From: Gnetum montanum
Lineage: Eukaryota; Streptophyta; Gnetopsida; Gnetales; Gnetaceae
Assembly (NCBI GenBank): GCA_015680685.1
Contig: MNCI01025002.1
Location: forward strand, 27,045 to 62,719
DNA: 35,675 bases
Reading direction: 5' to 3'
Shown: positions 1 to 9,725 of the stretch, piece after piece
How the letters are laid out: the number at the start of each line of letters is the position of its first letter
Position numbering within the stretch: position 1 is the stretch's first letter
Made by a program: the position numbers and the translations under genes
Notes under the pieces: model-generated
Told to the model about the DNA's origin: nothing
The model's input: only the letters and a program-made list of their open reading frames with translations
The model's database searches: none

Positions 1-1311
1 AATTTTAAATGGGTAGTAACTTATATGTTTCAAAATAATATTTTATGGCTTGAGATAATTGAAGGCAGATTTCTAAATCAAGGCTTCATACAATGAGTAC
101 TTCCTATTATGGATATATATCTACCTATATATATTGTTGGTTAATTTATACCTATATCCTTAGTAAAAGCGGCGAAACGATTCTTCTTGTCTTCCCTGTA
201 AATTATGTGGAGGTTTCATCACAATTCCAGGGCAATGGTCTCTCTCTTATTTCTGCCCAGAACCTGCAAGAACCGACACATGTTTGAAGCAAGATTCAAA
301 ATGCAGCATCATCCAAAACCACAGATTCAAACTGCCTCTGCACAATACGGCCCTACAAAATCGTAATCGACGATCACCGCGGGGGAAGGCTCTGCAACTG
401 CAATCTGACTCTGCCGTCGTGTGTTGGAGAAGAAAGGGGATTTTTTGGATAACGTTGTGCTGAACATACTATTTTACACAGAGGGTTTCGGTTACCAGAG
501 ATTTTTCGTTTTTCCCCCAAATTGACTTAAGGCTTCCTACATTTTTGTTTGAAAATTTTCCCTTAAATCTTTACCGCCATTGCCATTGATTGTAGAACCA
601 AGGGCTAACGTTTTATGGATCTGCATCTGCCGAAACCACCTGCAAAAACCTTCAGAATCGTTGCAGCCGCACCACTGAAATCGTAACAACATATCCTGCA
701 TTAGATGTTTCATGTGCCAGGCTGAATGTCGCGCGGCAGTTTGTATGGGGTTTCTGTGCACCTTGAGATCACCTCCAACGTTCTGTTCTTGTTGTGAACC
801 AGCAAATCAGCAACGTCAACGGCTGCGGTGGTGTAGAGCGATGGCTGCGGTGATGTTTGTTGGCTTGGCCGTGATTTTATGGTGGCCATGTATTTTCCAG
901 TAACATCGCAGTCTTCTTTTCCCTTCACTGATGCTGCATAATTTTTCAAAACATTCGAGGCATTGTTAATTTTTATTTAATTCCTGTTTTACATGAAATT
1001 TCAAATGTTGTCTTAAGGATACGACCGAATTTAACAACCGGGACCTGCAACTTTGTGCCTTCCACATAAATAATATACTCCCTTCCTTACTGATTTTACT
1101 ATCCTCTGATCTTTGACAAGGGAATAATTCGACACTTTCATCTTGTACCCAAAAGACTTCAACATCAAAAATTTTTTTACCAGTGAATCAATCTTAAAAA
1201 AAAACCCATCAACCTTCAACACTAAAGCTGTAATTTACTTACAACCATAGATTCCTCCAACTTTGAATAAAATATTTTAACTGTTCCATGGAATGGCCAA
1301 ATGTGCCAACA
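1..1311 (-). repeat. E1 3' LTR, 5' (U3) part, runs off the window edge
   Basis: The LTR start is placed at 1311 (minus strand TGTTGGCACAT) because a purine-rich tract lies directly before it and the 5' LTR ends with the matching GCCAACA. About 106 bp of this start recur near 33203. Further left, the assignment to LTR rests on position only. At 1031-1222 a 63-codon minus frame has a faint look of a Copia pre-integrase segment (a Leu..Gly-Tyr run, then G-V-Y-Y-L-C-G). Positions 340-930 are noticeably GC-richer than the surroundings; I recognise no gene there. Confidence 0.45.
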
Positions 1312-1325
1312 TTTCTGCCCCCTTC
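1312..1325 (-). other. polypurine tract of E1
   Basis: Minus strand GAAGGGGGCAGAAA directly before the TG of the 3' LTR. In LTR retroelements this RNase H-resistant tract primes plus-strand DNA synthesis. Its position decides the LTR border at 1311. Confidence 0.6.
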
Positions 1326-1522
1326 AAAACTTAAATAAACTTATGCAGCCTCATTCCCAAACTAAAACATCTTGAAATTTTCATTGAATTTTTACATTCA
1401 AGAAGAAATCTTTTTTGAGGAAAATTCCCATTTAACATAAGGTGAGATGGGACAAAAACCTCATTCCTAGGAGAAAATCAAACTGTACATAACACCTATA
1501 CATTATCAAGTCCTTCAATGGA

Positions 1523-2173
1523 CTATTCTTGGGATGGAAACTGGATTGTGAGGGTTACTTTAGTGGAAATCCCCATCTCTTTCACCGTTTCATAAGAGAT
1601 TTCTGATGTGATGAAGGCGGTCTTGTTGTTCTCTTGCTTGGTGGAGCTCTCACCTTGATCTACTAGAGCTTCCTTTTCAACGTTTTCCTCATTTTCTTTT
1701 TGGGAAGAGCTCTTTTGTCCTTCTTCATTGAATCCTTCATTTTCCTCTCAAGAGGTCAAAGCTTCTCCCCATCCCCATGAAGACTCTTCATAGTTTGATG
1801 GCTCTTCTCCTTTTTCTTCTTCCTTGGAGCAATCTTAATATCGCCCCCAAACATTGGACTCTATATCCAAACCCCAAGTGAGAAAAGAAAATTCATCAGA
1901 TAGCCAAGCCATAAAAGGGCATTCCTTTGGAGCTCCACAAGATCTAGCCTTTAAATAAGCCCTCAATACATGCTCAGGGCAGCATCCATCACATATGGAA
2001 TAAAAGGCCTTCTCAATGCTCTCTTAAACTCCATTAGCTCTTTCTAACCTTCACTACCAAACTTGAAATGAAAGATGATGAAATCTCAAGTAATCTAACC
2101 CTCCTTTTATAGGTGCTAAAAATTTGAACTCCCATCCAAGTATCTTCAACCAAGCTTCCTTCTTCTTAGGCAT
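1523..2173 (-). pseudogene. decayed extra ORF of E1, downstream of pol, unknown protein
   Basis: Starting at an ATG at 2173 (MPKKKEAWLKILGWEF) one frame can be followed for 217 codons to a TAG at 1523-1525. It is interrupted by several in-frame stops (first TAG at 2054-2056) but shows no frameshift. The first third has Trp, Leu and Phe spacing like a folded domain. The middle reads as a compact Cys/Trp-containing stretch (DGCCPEHVLRAYLKARSC). The last third is rich in Glu, Lys, Ser and Gln and probably disordered. It has the same orientation as pol and begins about 245 bp after the end of the extended pol frame, in the place where some gypsy lineages carry env-like or other extra ORFs. I do not recognise the family and see no clear membrane segment, so I do not call it env. 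Confidence 0.55.
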
Positions 2174-2417
2174 TTTAAACATTTGTCATAATCCTCACCA
2201 AGTGGTGGATGAGTCACCTTCCCCAATTGTCAAACTTGTAGAATTCCACTTGTTTTACTTGTAGGCTTCCACTTGCCTCATTTGAAGGAAAGATAATGTT
2301 TCAAATATAAATAAAGCATTATTAAATATAATAATGGACACTATACTCCTAGTAATATTTACATAATATTATGTACATATATTATTTTGTGTAATGATAT
2401 CTTCAAGTTGTATGCAA
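2174..2417 (-). other. E1 spacer between pol and the extra ORF
   Basis: AT-rich sequence without a readable frame, between the TAA that ends the extended pol frame (2418-2420) and the ATG of the extra ORF. No promoter or splice signal stands out. Confidence 0.4.
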
Positions 2418-2573
2418 TTATCCCAAATAATGTTTTATATGCAAAACATTATATGGAAATTGCAATTCCATGCCATCCAAGGTTGATAATTTGTAAATAT
2501 CCTCTGACAATTGTTTTGTAATTTGAAAAGGACCAATCCATGTCAGTGTAAACTTATTTGGTTTCTTCATATT
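2418..2573 (-). pseudogene. C-terminal tail of E1 integrase beyond an in-frame TGA
   Basis: After the TGA at 2574-2576 the same frame stays open for about 51 more codons to a TAA at 2418-2420. It contains W-I-G-P-F, the GPF/Y motif found at the C-terminus of many gypsy integrases, and ends with HIKHYLG. The stop therefore truncates pol just before this module. TGA for a Trp codon is one G-to-A change, which fits mutational decay. Confidence 0.75.
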
Positions 2574-5500
2574 TCATAATAGGACAAGGTTTCCTATCTT
2601 GAAATTCCTTTTCAAAGCTTTCCTATCAAACCATCTTTTGACTTGAGAGGTATTCCGTAACAAATTATCCCTTGCTTTATCTACTTCAGCTTCTCTTTTA
2701 ATAAGCAAAGTCATGAAACTTCTATCTTTATCAGTCTTTTCACTATATCTTTGTACAAATTCAGAAGCTGAGCTTATAATCTTGTTTGTAATTCTTGCTG
2801 GCAAACCATAGACTAAGTTATATGGTGATGTCCCAATAGCTTTCTTGAATCTAATTCGATCTGACCATAATGCGGATTGTAGATAATCAATCCAATTTCC
2901 TGGATTCCCATCCATTGATTTCTTGATATAAGCGATAAGCTTTTTATTGGTGGATTCTGCTAGGCCATTTCCTTGAGGATAATAATTTGATGAGGAAAAT
3001 AAGAAAATGGATTTTGCAGATGCCCATCTGATAAACTCTTCGGATTTGAAGGCGGGTCCATTGTCTGACACTAACACTTCGGGTAGACCAAATCTACTTA
3101 GAATGTGGTCTTCTAGAAACTTAATCACGTCTGATGCTGAACTTCCTCTTAGAGCCTTTGCTTCAGACCATTTAGTAAAATAATCAGTAGCTGTGAGAAT
3201 AAACTTGTGTCCAGCTCTTGAAGGAGTAATTGTACCAATAAAATCCAAACCCCATTGCTGAAATGGTCTATCTGCAACTACTGGCTTTAAAGGGGCTCTA
3301 GCCCTTTTAATCTTGGGCCCATGAATTTGACATTTATAGCATTTTTGAATCTTTGAACTAATGTCTTGATACATGGAAGGCCAGTAATATCCATATCGAA
3401 GTATATGTTGCATAGTTGACTTAGGGGATTCATAAAATAAATTCAAATGATCATGAAATTGTTCCAAAATGAAACTAATTTGATCATTATGAACACATTC
3501 CAATAAAACTCCCCGAAAATCCTTTCTATATAATATACCATCTTTAACAACAAATCTTCGTGCTCTTTTGAAGAAAGCTCTCTTTTGACTTGCAGTTAAA
3601 TTATTTGGGATTTTCCTTGTACTAAGAAATTTGAGAATTTCATCATACCAATTCTCTTCATGGGTGTCAAGTGTACACACTTCATTTTCTCTAGTCATTA
3701 ACTTAGCTAGTCCCATTCCCTTAATTGTCTTGCATATTTCCAATGAAAATCTGAAACTTTGCAACTTAATAAGCCATTTTCCTCTTTTCAATCCAATCTC
3801 ATTTTGGGATAGGAATCGCTTGACTGCAGGTTCAATTAGCATAATGTGAACTAATGAACTCTCCAAATAATATTTAAAATGCTGAAGTGCCTTGATGACT
3901 GCGAAAGCTTGTTTCTCTAAGTCTGAGTAATTTAACTCTGAACCTTTCAACTGATACCCAAAAAATCCAATTGGTTCATCTTGACCTTCACTATCCTTTT
4001 GTGTTAGAACAGCAGCGATAGAATCATTTGAAGCAAATGAGTATAACCAAAAATCTTCTTTAAGCCTAGGCTTTACCAAATATGGAGCCTCTTGTATAGC
4101 CTTTTTGATTTCTGATAAAGCTCTCTCTGATTCTGGTGTTTTCTCTACTTGGACATCCTTTTTTAGCATATGCATCAAAGGTTTGGTAATTTCAGTAAAC
4201 CCGGGGATGAACTTTTTCACAAAGTTTATCTTCCCAAAGAAAGATCTAAGAGATTTCTTACTTGTGGGATGCTCAATATTCTGTACTGCTTGAATTCGGG
4301 AATTGTCTATGGCAATCCCTTCTTGACATATCACATGGCCTAATAGACTTCCAGATTTAACCCCGAAGATACACTTCTTAGGATTTAATGAAATACCAAA
4401 CTCACGACATCTGTCGAAAACTTGCTGGAGATGATCAATATGATCTTCTTTTCTTTTTGAAAATACTGTAATATCATCCAAATAAACTACTACGAATTTG
4501 CCTAATAAATCCTTAAATGCTAAATCCATTGCTCTTTGAAAAGTAGCTCCAGCATTTGACAATCCGAATGGCATTCTTTGGTAGGCAAAAGTTCCCCATT
4601 TGGTGATAAATGATGTTTTGTATCTATCATTCTTATCTACCACGATTTGATTATAACCTGAGAAACCATCTAAGAAAGAATATACTTGACAACCTGAGAC
4701 TTTAATCAGCATCTCATCAATTCTTGGAAGTGGATACTTATCCTTTTTTGAAGCATCATTTAGATTTCTAAAGTCTACACAAAGTCTTATATCACCATTT
4801 TTCTTTCTTACTGGGACAAGGTTAGCAAGCCATGTAGAATATCGTACTGGATATATGATTTGTGCTTGCAACAACTTCTTGATTTCGGCTTCCATAGCTG
4901 GTTCAAATGATGGATTAAATTTCCTTTGTTTTTGCTTGACTGTTTTGCAACCTTCCATTAAAGGAATCTTATGTGTCATCACATCTTGCCGAAAAGCTTT
5001 AAGATCATCATAAGACCAAGCAAAATTGTCCAAATTATTTCTTAGACATGTTAACAAGTCTTGCTTGAAACTCGAATCTCTTTCCTTTGTAACATTTAAC
5101 ATCTTTGGCATCCTGTCTAATCCAAAATTCACTGCCTCGAAAGCTTGACTATCTAGGTTTTGTATATCCTTTCCAGTAAGTAAATTTTTCTTGAACTCAT
5201 GTTCCAAATCAATCATCCTCTTTGGAATGAAATTAGCTTTTGAATTTGAAGGCATTTCAGATATCACTTGACCCTCAAATTCTTGTTTATTTTTCATAAA
5301 TCTTAGTACTTGATCATCATCTTCAAATACTTGTAAATGTCTTATATTATCTGGTACTGATGGCTGATGTTCTTCTTCAATCATGACATCTTTGTAACTT
5401 TCTAATATTTGCATATCCAATGTTGAAGCTGCCTTTGCCAAATCATCTGCTATAAGATTCTCTGCTCTGTTTATATGCTCTATTTGGCAATGTTGAAACT

Positions 5501-7148
5501 GATCTAACATCTTACAAGCAAGTTGCTTATAAGGTCTTAAGAATGAGCTCTTTACGACACAGTTACCTTTTACTTGTTCACAGACTAATCTTGAGTCTCC
5601 TTTTATAGTGATTTCTTTGATCTTTTTGTCTAGAGCTATTCTCATACCAATACATAAAGCTTCATACTCAGCCTTGTTGTTAGTACAAGGGAAAGATAGA
5701 TGAATTGCTTTGAGAATTTCAGGTGAATCATTCTTGAATATAACTATTCCAACTCCTGCACCTTTTGAATTACATGAACCATCAAAGTATAACTCCCATT
5801 TATCCTCTTTCTTTGATTGTTCTTTTTCAGAACTATAATTTTCTTGGAGTGTACAAATTTTGTTTTCAACACCTCCTTTTTCAGCCATTTTACTTCTTCC
5901 ATTTGAAGTAATATTATCTATCATCAAAGGTTCGCTATAGATGTAGATTTGATTTGGTTCTCCTTTCCAAGGTAACCACATGTGAGAATAATCTGTTGAT
6001 ATGTAACCTGAGAAATTCTTACTCCAACTTCTACTCAATAAGAGACTATGTGAATCTGGTATATCTGCCACTTGAATAGTTACTCTACTTCTGATGCGAG
6101 GTTCAGAAGCAATTTCCAATAGAACACTTGGTAATTGACCCACAATCTTCACTCTACTTTTATCCACTTGAACAATCTTTCTATTTGATTTTTCAGGAAT
6201 CAAACCAAGTTTCTTACATATAGACAATGGCATTATAGTAGACGTAGCTCCAGAATCAACCAAACAATTGTGTAAGAATTTATCCTTTAATTTCATTGTC
6301 AAAAGGAAAGGAGGAGCTTCCTTGTCATATGAAGTCTTTAATTTCTCATCATTGTTAGACACATAACTTAACTCTGATTCTCTAGCTCTCCTTTTACCTT
6401 TAATGAATTCTAAAGCCTTTCTTTGCTGATCTCCTATTTGAAGCAACTGATAGAGGCTAATATTGGCCTTGACATGTTTAAGGTCTTCTATCAAATCATA
6501 TTCTCCATCACCAATGAAGCTTGATCTCTTTATCCATTTATTAAAAGACTGATTTGGAGTGCTTTGCTCCACTTGATTGTCTTTACCTTTATTCTTATCC
6601 TTTCTACTTGGCTCAAAAGCTCTTCTCTTAGTAGATGGATCAGTAATAACATTTGGGGGTCTAGAAGTAGTTAGTCTTTCCTTAGATCGAAGACTATATC
6701 CATTTTCCTCATTGTTATTACATTCTTCATCTGAAGACATATCTTCTTCAGAACTTGATAGAGAAGAAGTATCACTAGATCCATTGCTAGAAGATTTACT
6801 TGCATAGTGAACACTAGATAACTCATTATCAGATTCAATATCAAGAAAGTTGGACATAATAAGATCACTTTCATCCTCATCTTCTACTAACTTAGTGTCT
6901 TGATGTTTATGCTTTCTATTTTTCTTTTCTTCCTTGATATTTACTCTTGCCAATGCTTTTTCAAGCTTCACTATTTTTTTAGACATATCTCTCATTAATT
7001 GTCCTTTCTCAGATCCCACTCTTTCATGTTCTTGCTCTATATTAACATGAGATGGACCCGGTACAGCTTTAAATTGAGCTAAATCTTGCATAGGGATCAT
7101 AACTCTTTCTTCTCTTTTTTGAATCGCAATGTTTTCTTCAGGATTCAA
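2574..7148 (-). CDS. pol: E1 pol polyprotein: protease, RNase H, reverse transcriptase, degenerate RNase H, integrase
   Basis: An open frame of 1,524 codons. Residues 1-260 are a charged Ser/Glu-rich linker with a Lys-rich helix and no CCHC knuckle. Protease: D298-S-G-A with a later ILL-type strand. Residues 450-575 look like a complete RNase H (D456 in YFDGS, E494 in KAEYEAL, D518 in KGDS, D568 in ADDLAKAAS). Reverse transcriptase about 760-935: D827 in FLDGFSGYNQ, then YLDD at 889-892. The RNase H after RT (about 1030-1130) lacks the TDAS and TDH aspartates (YSFASND, IMLIEPA) and is probably inactive. Integrase: His/Cys region 1232-1273 in which the second zinc His is not evident, then D1302, D1362 and E1398 with the D,D35E spacing. 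The first codon follows the gag TAG directly and is TTG, so pol has no start of its own; expression would need read-through or an original fused frame. Confidence 0.9.
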   Translation of the reverse strand: MNPEENIAIQKREERVMIPMQDLAQFKAVPGPSHVNIEQEHERVGSEKGQLMRDMSKKIVKLEKALARVNIKEEKKNRKHKHQDTKLVEDEDESDLIMSNFLDIESDNELSSVHYASKSSSNGSSDTSSLSSSEEDMSSDEECNNNEENGYSLRSKERLTTSRPPNVITDPSTKRRAFEPSRKDKNKGKDNQVEQSTPNQSFNKWIKRSSFIGDGEYDLIEDLKHVKANISLYQLLQIGDQQRKALEFIKGKRRARESELSYVSNNDEKLKTSYDKEAPPFLLTMKLKDKFLHNCLVDSGATSTIMPLSICKKLGLIPEKSNRKIVQVDKSRVKIVGQLPSVLLEIASEPRIRSRVTIQVADIPDSHSLLLSRSWSKNFSGYISTDYSHMWLPWKGEPNQIYIYSEPLMIDNITSNGRSKMAEKGGVENKICTLQENYSSEKEQSKKEDKWELYFDGSCNSKGAGVGIVIFKNDSPEILKAIHLSFPCTNNKAEYEALCIGMRIALDKKIKEITIKGDSRLVCEQVKGNCVVKSSFLRPYKQLACKMLDQFQHCQIEHINRAENLIADDLAKAASTLDMQILESYKDVMIEEEHQPSVPDNIRHLQVFEDDDQVLRFMKNKQEFEGQVISEMPSNSKANFIPKRMIDLEHEFKKNLLTGKDIQNLDSQAFEAVNFGLDRMPKMLNVTKERDSSFKQDLLTCLRNNLDNFAWSYDDLKAFRQDVMTHKIPLMEGCKTVKQKQRKFNPSFEPAMEAEIKKLLQAQIIYPVRYSTWLANLVPVRKKNGDIRLCVDFRNLNDASKKDKYPLPRIDEMLIKVSGCQVYSFLDGFSGYNQIVVDKNDRYKTSFITKWGTFAYQRMPFGLSNAGATFQRAMDLAFKDLLGKFVVVYLDDITVFSKRKEDHIDHLQQVFDRCREFGISLNPKKCIFGVKSGSLLGHVICQEGIAIDNSRIQAVQNIEHPTSKKSLRSFFGKINFVKKFIPGFTEITKPLMHMLKKDVQVEKTPESERALSEIKKAIQEAPYLVKPRLKEDFWLYSFASNDSIAAVLTQKDSEGQDEPIGFFGYQLKGSELNYSDLEKQAFAVIKALQHFKYYLESSLVHIMLIEPAVKRFLSQNEIGLKRGKWLIKLQSFRFSLEICKTIKGMGLAKLMTRENEVCTLDTHEENWYDEILKFLSTRKIPNNLTASQKRAFFKRARRFVVKDGILYRKDFRGVLLECVHNDQISFILEQFHDHLNLFYESPKSTMQHILRYGYYWPSMYQDISSKIQKCYKCQIHGPKIKRARAPLKPVVADRPFQQWGLDFIGTITPSRAGHKFILTATDYFTKWSEAKALRGSSASDVIKFLEDHILSRFGLPEVLVSDNGPAFKSEEFIRWASAKSIFLFSSSNYYPQGNGLAESTNKKLIAYIKKSMDGNPGNWIDYLQSALWSDRIRFKKAIGTSPYNLVYGLPARITNKIISSASEFVQRYSEKTDKDRSFMTLLIKREAEVDKARDNLLRNTSQVKRWFDRKALKRNFKIGNLVLL

Positions 7149-7931
7149 CTATTTTTCTAACAGTATAGCTTCACTGAAGTAGTCGTTTAGTGTAGTCATG
7201 TGTGGAGTTCTCTTTAACCAAATCGAAATGTTGGGGTTCACAGCCTTAAGGTAAGTTTCCTTAAGCATTTCTTCTGATGGCCTATATTGTCTTTGAAAGA
7301 GTCCACAAATTCGTTGAAACTTGATGTTAAAATCTCTAATTGACTCTTTAACTCCTTGCTTAGCTTGTATTAGCCCACAGTATAGTTGTTGTTGATCTAA
7401 TTGATTACCAAACTGGGCTAAGAAAAGATTCTTCATGTCATCCCAACTTGTAATACTATTACTTGGTAAGTTTGAATACCAAATCTGAGCCATATCCTTT
7501 AGATTTGATACAAACAACCTACAAGCTTGATCTTGATGTTGAATATTTGCATGAGCTAAAGCTAACTCAAACATGTGAATATATTCTTCAGCTAAATAAG
7601 CTTTTCCAGGAATAAAAGGCTCAGGCAAATATTTGTAAACTACCTTAGGAATATCATTGTAATTTTGAAATCCTAATGGTGTAACTCCTTGCCAAGGATT
7701 TGCCATCCTATTCCTTTGAAATGTTGAACTCTTAGACTTTCTAGATCTTCTCTTACGAATTGATAAACCAGAGATAATGGGTGATCTTCTTGATCTTCTA
7801 GTTTTCACTCCACTACTTGTTCCCAATTCAGAAACTTTCTTTTGTTCTTCTTCTGATGAAGAATCAGTCTTAGAATCTAGAATATCTTTTGAAACTTTGA
7901 AACTTTCCAAACTATGAAATTTCTTGGTCAT
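7149..7931 (-). CDS. gag: E1 gag (capsid-like polyprotein)
   Basis: 260 codons from ATG at 7931 to TAG at 7149-7151. The N-terminal 75 residues are Ser/Lys/Arg-rich. Residues about 100-235 have the retrotransposon gag fold pattern: PFIPGKAYLAEEYIHMFELA, then CRLFVSNLKDMAQIWYSNLP, SWDDMKNLFLAQF and GVKESIRDF. No zinc knuckle is present here or in the following linker. The stop codon is followed without any gap by pol in the same frame, so gag and pol were probably one ORF. The context after the TAG (TTGAAT) is not the CARYYA type known to promote read-through, so I read the stop as a mutation. Gag would assemble particles that package the element RNA. Confidence 0.85.
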   Translation of the reverse strand: MTKKFHSLESFKVSKDILDSKTDSSSEEEQKKVSELGTSSGVKTRRSRRSPIISGLSIRKRRSRKSKSSTFQRNRMANPWQGVTPLGFQNYNDIPKVVYKYLPEPFIPGKAYLAEEYIHMFELALAHANIQHQDQACRLFVSNLKDMAQIWYSNLPSNSITSWDDMKNLFLAQFGNQLDQQQLYCGLIQAKQGVKESIRDFNIKFQRICGLFQRQYRPSEEMLKETYLKAVNPNISIWLKRTPHMTTLNDYFSEAILLEK

Positions 7932-8023
7932 GAACTGAAAATAGTATCTAATTCTTAAGCCTTACAAATAATTGTTGATGTACTAAAAGTATAAGGCTTA
8001 TGAACCTAGAGGCTTAATTTTCA

Positions 8024-8041
8024 GCCCTCCTTCTAGCGCCA
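8024..8041 (-). other. primer-binding site of E1
   Basis: Minus strand TGGCGCTAGAAGGAGGGC, seven bases after the LTR end at 8049. It begins with TGG, the complement of a tRNA CCA end, and lies in the right place between LTR and gag. I could not name the tRNA with confidence. Confidence 0.65.
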
Positions 8042-8048
8042 AAAGAAC

Positions 8049-8525
8049 TGTTGGCGACCGTTTGGGACGCGACCGCCAACGAGTGTCCTCGAACAGGATT
8101 TAGGTGCCTGCTGGTCTCTGGCAACACCAAGGCCCAGATACCTCCAAATAAACTCAGTAGTTAATGTGAGTATGTGTGTGTGCTGTTGCGGCGTGCGGTT
8201 GTGAGAAATGTAACGATTGCGTTGTGTGTAAACTACAAATGACTTACTTTAAAGAGATTCAGCCAACTTTGCCAAGTACTGTGAGTTCTTGAAAATTTCC
8301 TATTTTGTTCAACTGCCTAGTCTACGCAGTCCTTATAATACCTACTTGTAACAAATAAAATTTTGTAAAAACATTTGAGCACAACTCCGCAATCTACTCC
8401 TAATTTTCCCCAGAGAAAGAGATAGTTCCACAAGAAAACTAGAAATAGAGCAAGATTCGATGGAAATAAGCAGAAAAGAAAAGAAAGCAGATTTGTGTAG
8501 ACCTCAAATATTTAAACAAGGTAAA
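8049..8525 (-). repeat. E1 5' LTR, retained 3' part
   Basis: The LTR end (minus GTCGCCAACA) is at 8049. Going right there are about 475 bp without coding frames, including a possible TATA-like TATTATAAG on the minus strand near 8330. Around 8525 similarity to the 3' region of the E2/E3 family begins in opposite orientation, so the LTR is cut off or interrupted there. The missing U3 cannot be located on the right side. Confidence 0.5.
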
Positions 8526-9725
8526 ATGACATTCTTGTGTTCTTGTGTTCTGCAAGGGTAGCTTGGTCTTAGAGTATTGATGCAAAGTCATTGAAAGTGG
8601 TTGATTTTGATTTGGACTAAGGATGAACTTTATTAGATCATTGAACCATAAGATCCACAAGGGACTTCATGTGACCACGATTAGGAACTCCATTCCACCT
8701 TCTCTTTCATCCAGCAATGTTTTTCCATTATTCACCTCATTGTTGATTTTTCATGGTTTTTTTCAATGTCTTAGTTTGATTGTTAAAATTCTTAGGTAGA
8801 TTATTCCATATCAGGTCCTTTACTTTTCATAACCATTAATCAACCATGGGGTCCATGGACTCCTTGGTTTGAGGGTATGCAAGGGCAAAAAGGACATGAG
8901 CCTGCTATGGGGAGGATCCACTTGGTTATCTCTGGGTTGGGTTAGTTAACTCCCTTATCCTTAGGCATTTTCACAATCAAATATTTCACATTCTCCATCA
9001 GTTGCATCCAACTATGCGTTCCTTATGGCCTTTCTCCAATAAACTTCATTCTCTAATTTTATGAACCCTCTTCAAGTATTTCATCATGTTCACAGCCTTT
9101 CTAACTCTTCAAGGATCCTAATTTCATGTTGAAACTCCTTATATTTTTTGAATTATTTAATGTGAAAAATTATTCTCCATAGGCTTCGTGCATAGAGGCG
9201 ATGCATAGACAAGACCCATCAACTAGACCTAGTTAACACAAGGAAAAAATTCTATATATACATGGTGCCTTTTAGCGATTTTCTCACATTCAAGCCAAAA
9301 TGAGGGAGGTGTTTTTGAATTTTTTTAGAGCCTAAACATTCCAAGAGCCATAACATCCTAACCATTTTTTTGATTCACTCTGTTCTTTAGTCTTGTAGCT
9401 ACTAGAGGTAAGCTCTTTGTTGTGGGGGTCACAAACCTTAAATTTTTTATGAAAATTTTTCAAACTCCCACAAAAGTTTAACTAAGAAACTAACATTAAA
9501 ATATCAATTTATGAAAATTAAACCCTTCCAAAAAGCTCTAGTGAAATTTTAAATGAAATAACAGTAAAATAAAAATAATAATCAATCTGCCATGGTCATA
9601 ACTTAGCCTAAGTGTAACTGCCCAACGTGATAAGATACATAAATGCTAAAAGTTACACATTATATGCTAATCCTTGGTTATGTTGTGACCATAGATGGCA
9701 CCTAAGGAAAAGCATGTGTAGGAAG
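8526..9725 (+). other. E4 conserved 3' non-coding region
   Basis: Collinear by eye with the reverse complement of about 17060 back to 16200 in E2, and with the matching region of E3 near 27440-27800. Shared blocks include the one around 8670 (GTTCCTAATCGTGGTCACAT on the minus strand). About 9240-9590 has no counterpart in E2 and may be a small insertion. No frame is conserved, so this is long non-coding element sequence. Confidence 0.65.

Larger units (their letters stand above)
1..8525 (-). mobile_element. E1: Tat-like Ty3/gypsy LTR retrotransposon, nearly complete, both LTRs partial
   Basis: On the minus strand I read, in order, a partial 5' LTR, PBS, gag, pol, an extra decayed ORF, a polypurine tract and the first part of a 3' LTR. 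The LTR ends are complementary in style (TGTTGGC at the start, GCCAACA at the end), which ties the left and right ends together. The kept part of the 5' LTR is its 3' side and the visible part of the 3' LTR is its 5' side, so no LTR-LTR overlap can be compared. This implies an LTR longer than about 1.7 kb, or deletions. The second RNase H-like domain and loss of RNase H catalysis after RT are features known from the plant Tat lineage; lineage placement is an inference. Confidence 0.8.

Noticed and set aside
93-287. 64-codon plus frame near the left end
   Set aside because: Tyr/Ile-rich, low complexity, no context and no partner copy; likely chance in AT-rich DNA.
1031-1222. Copia pre-integrase fragment
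   Set aside because: A faint match in one short frame, without the preceding protease or following integrase and inside sequence assigned to the E1 LTR. Noted in the LTR entry but not listed as a gene.
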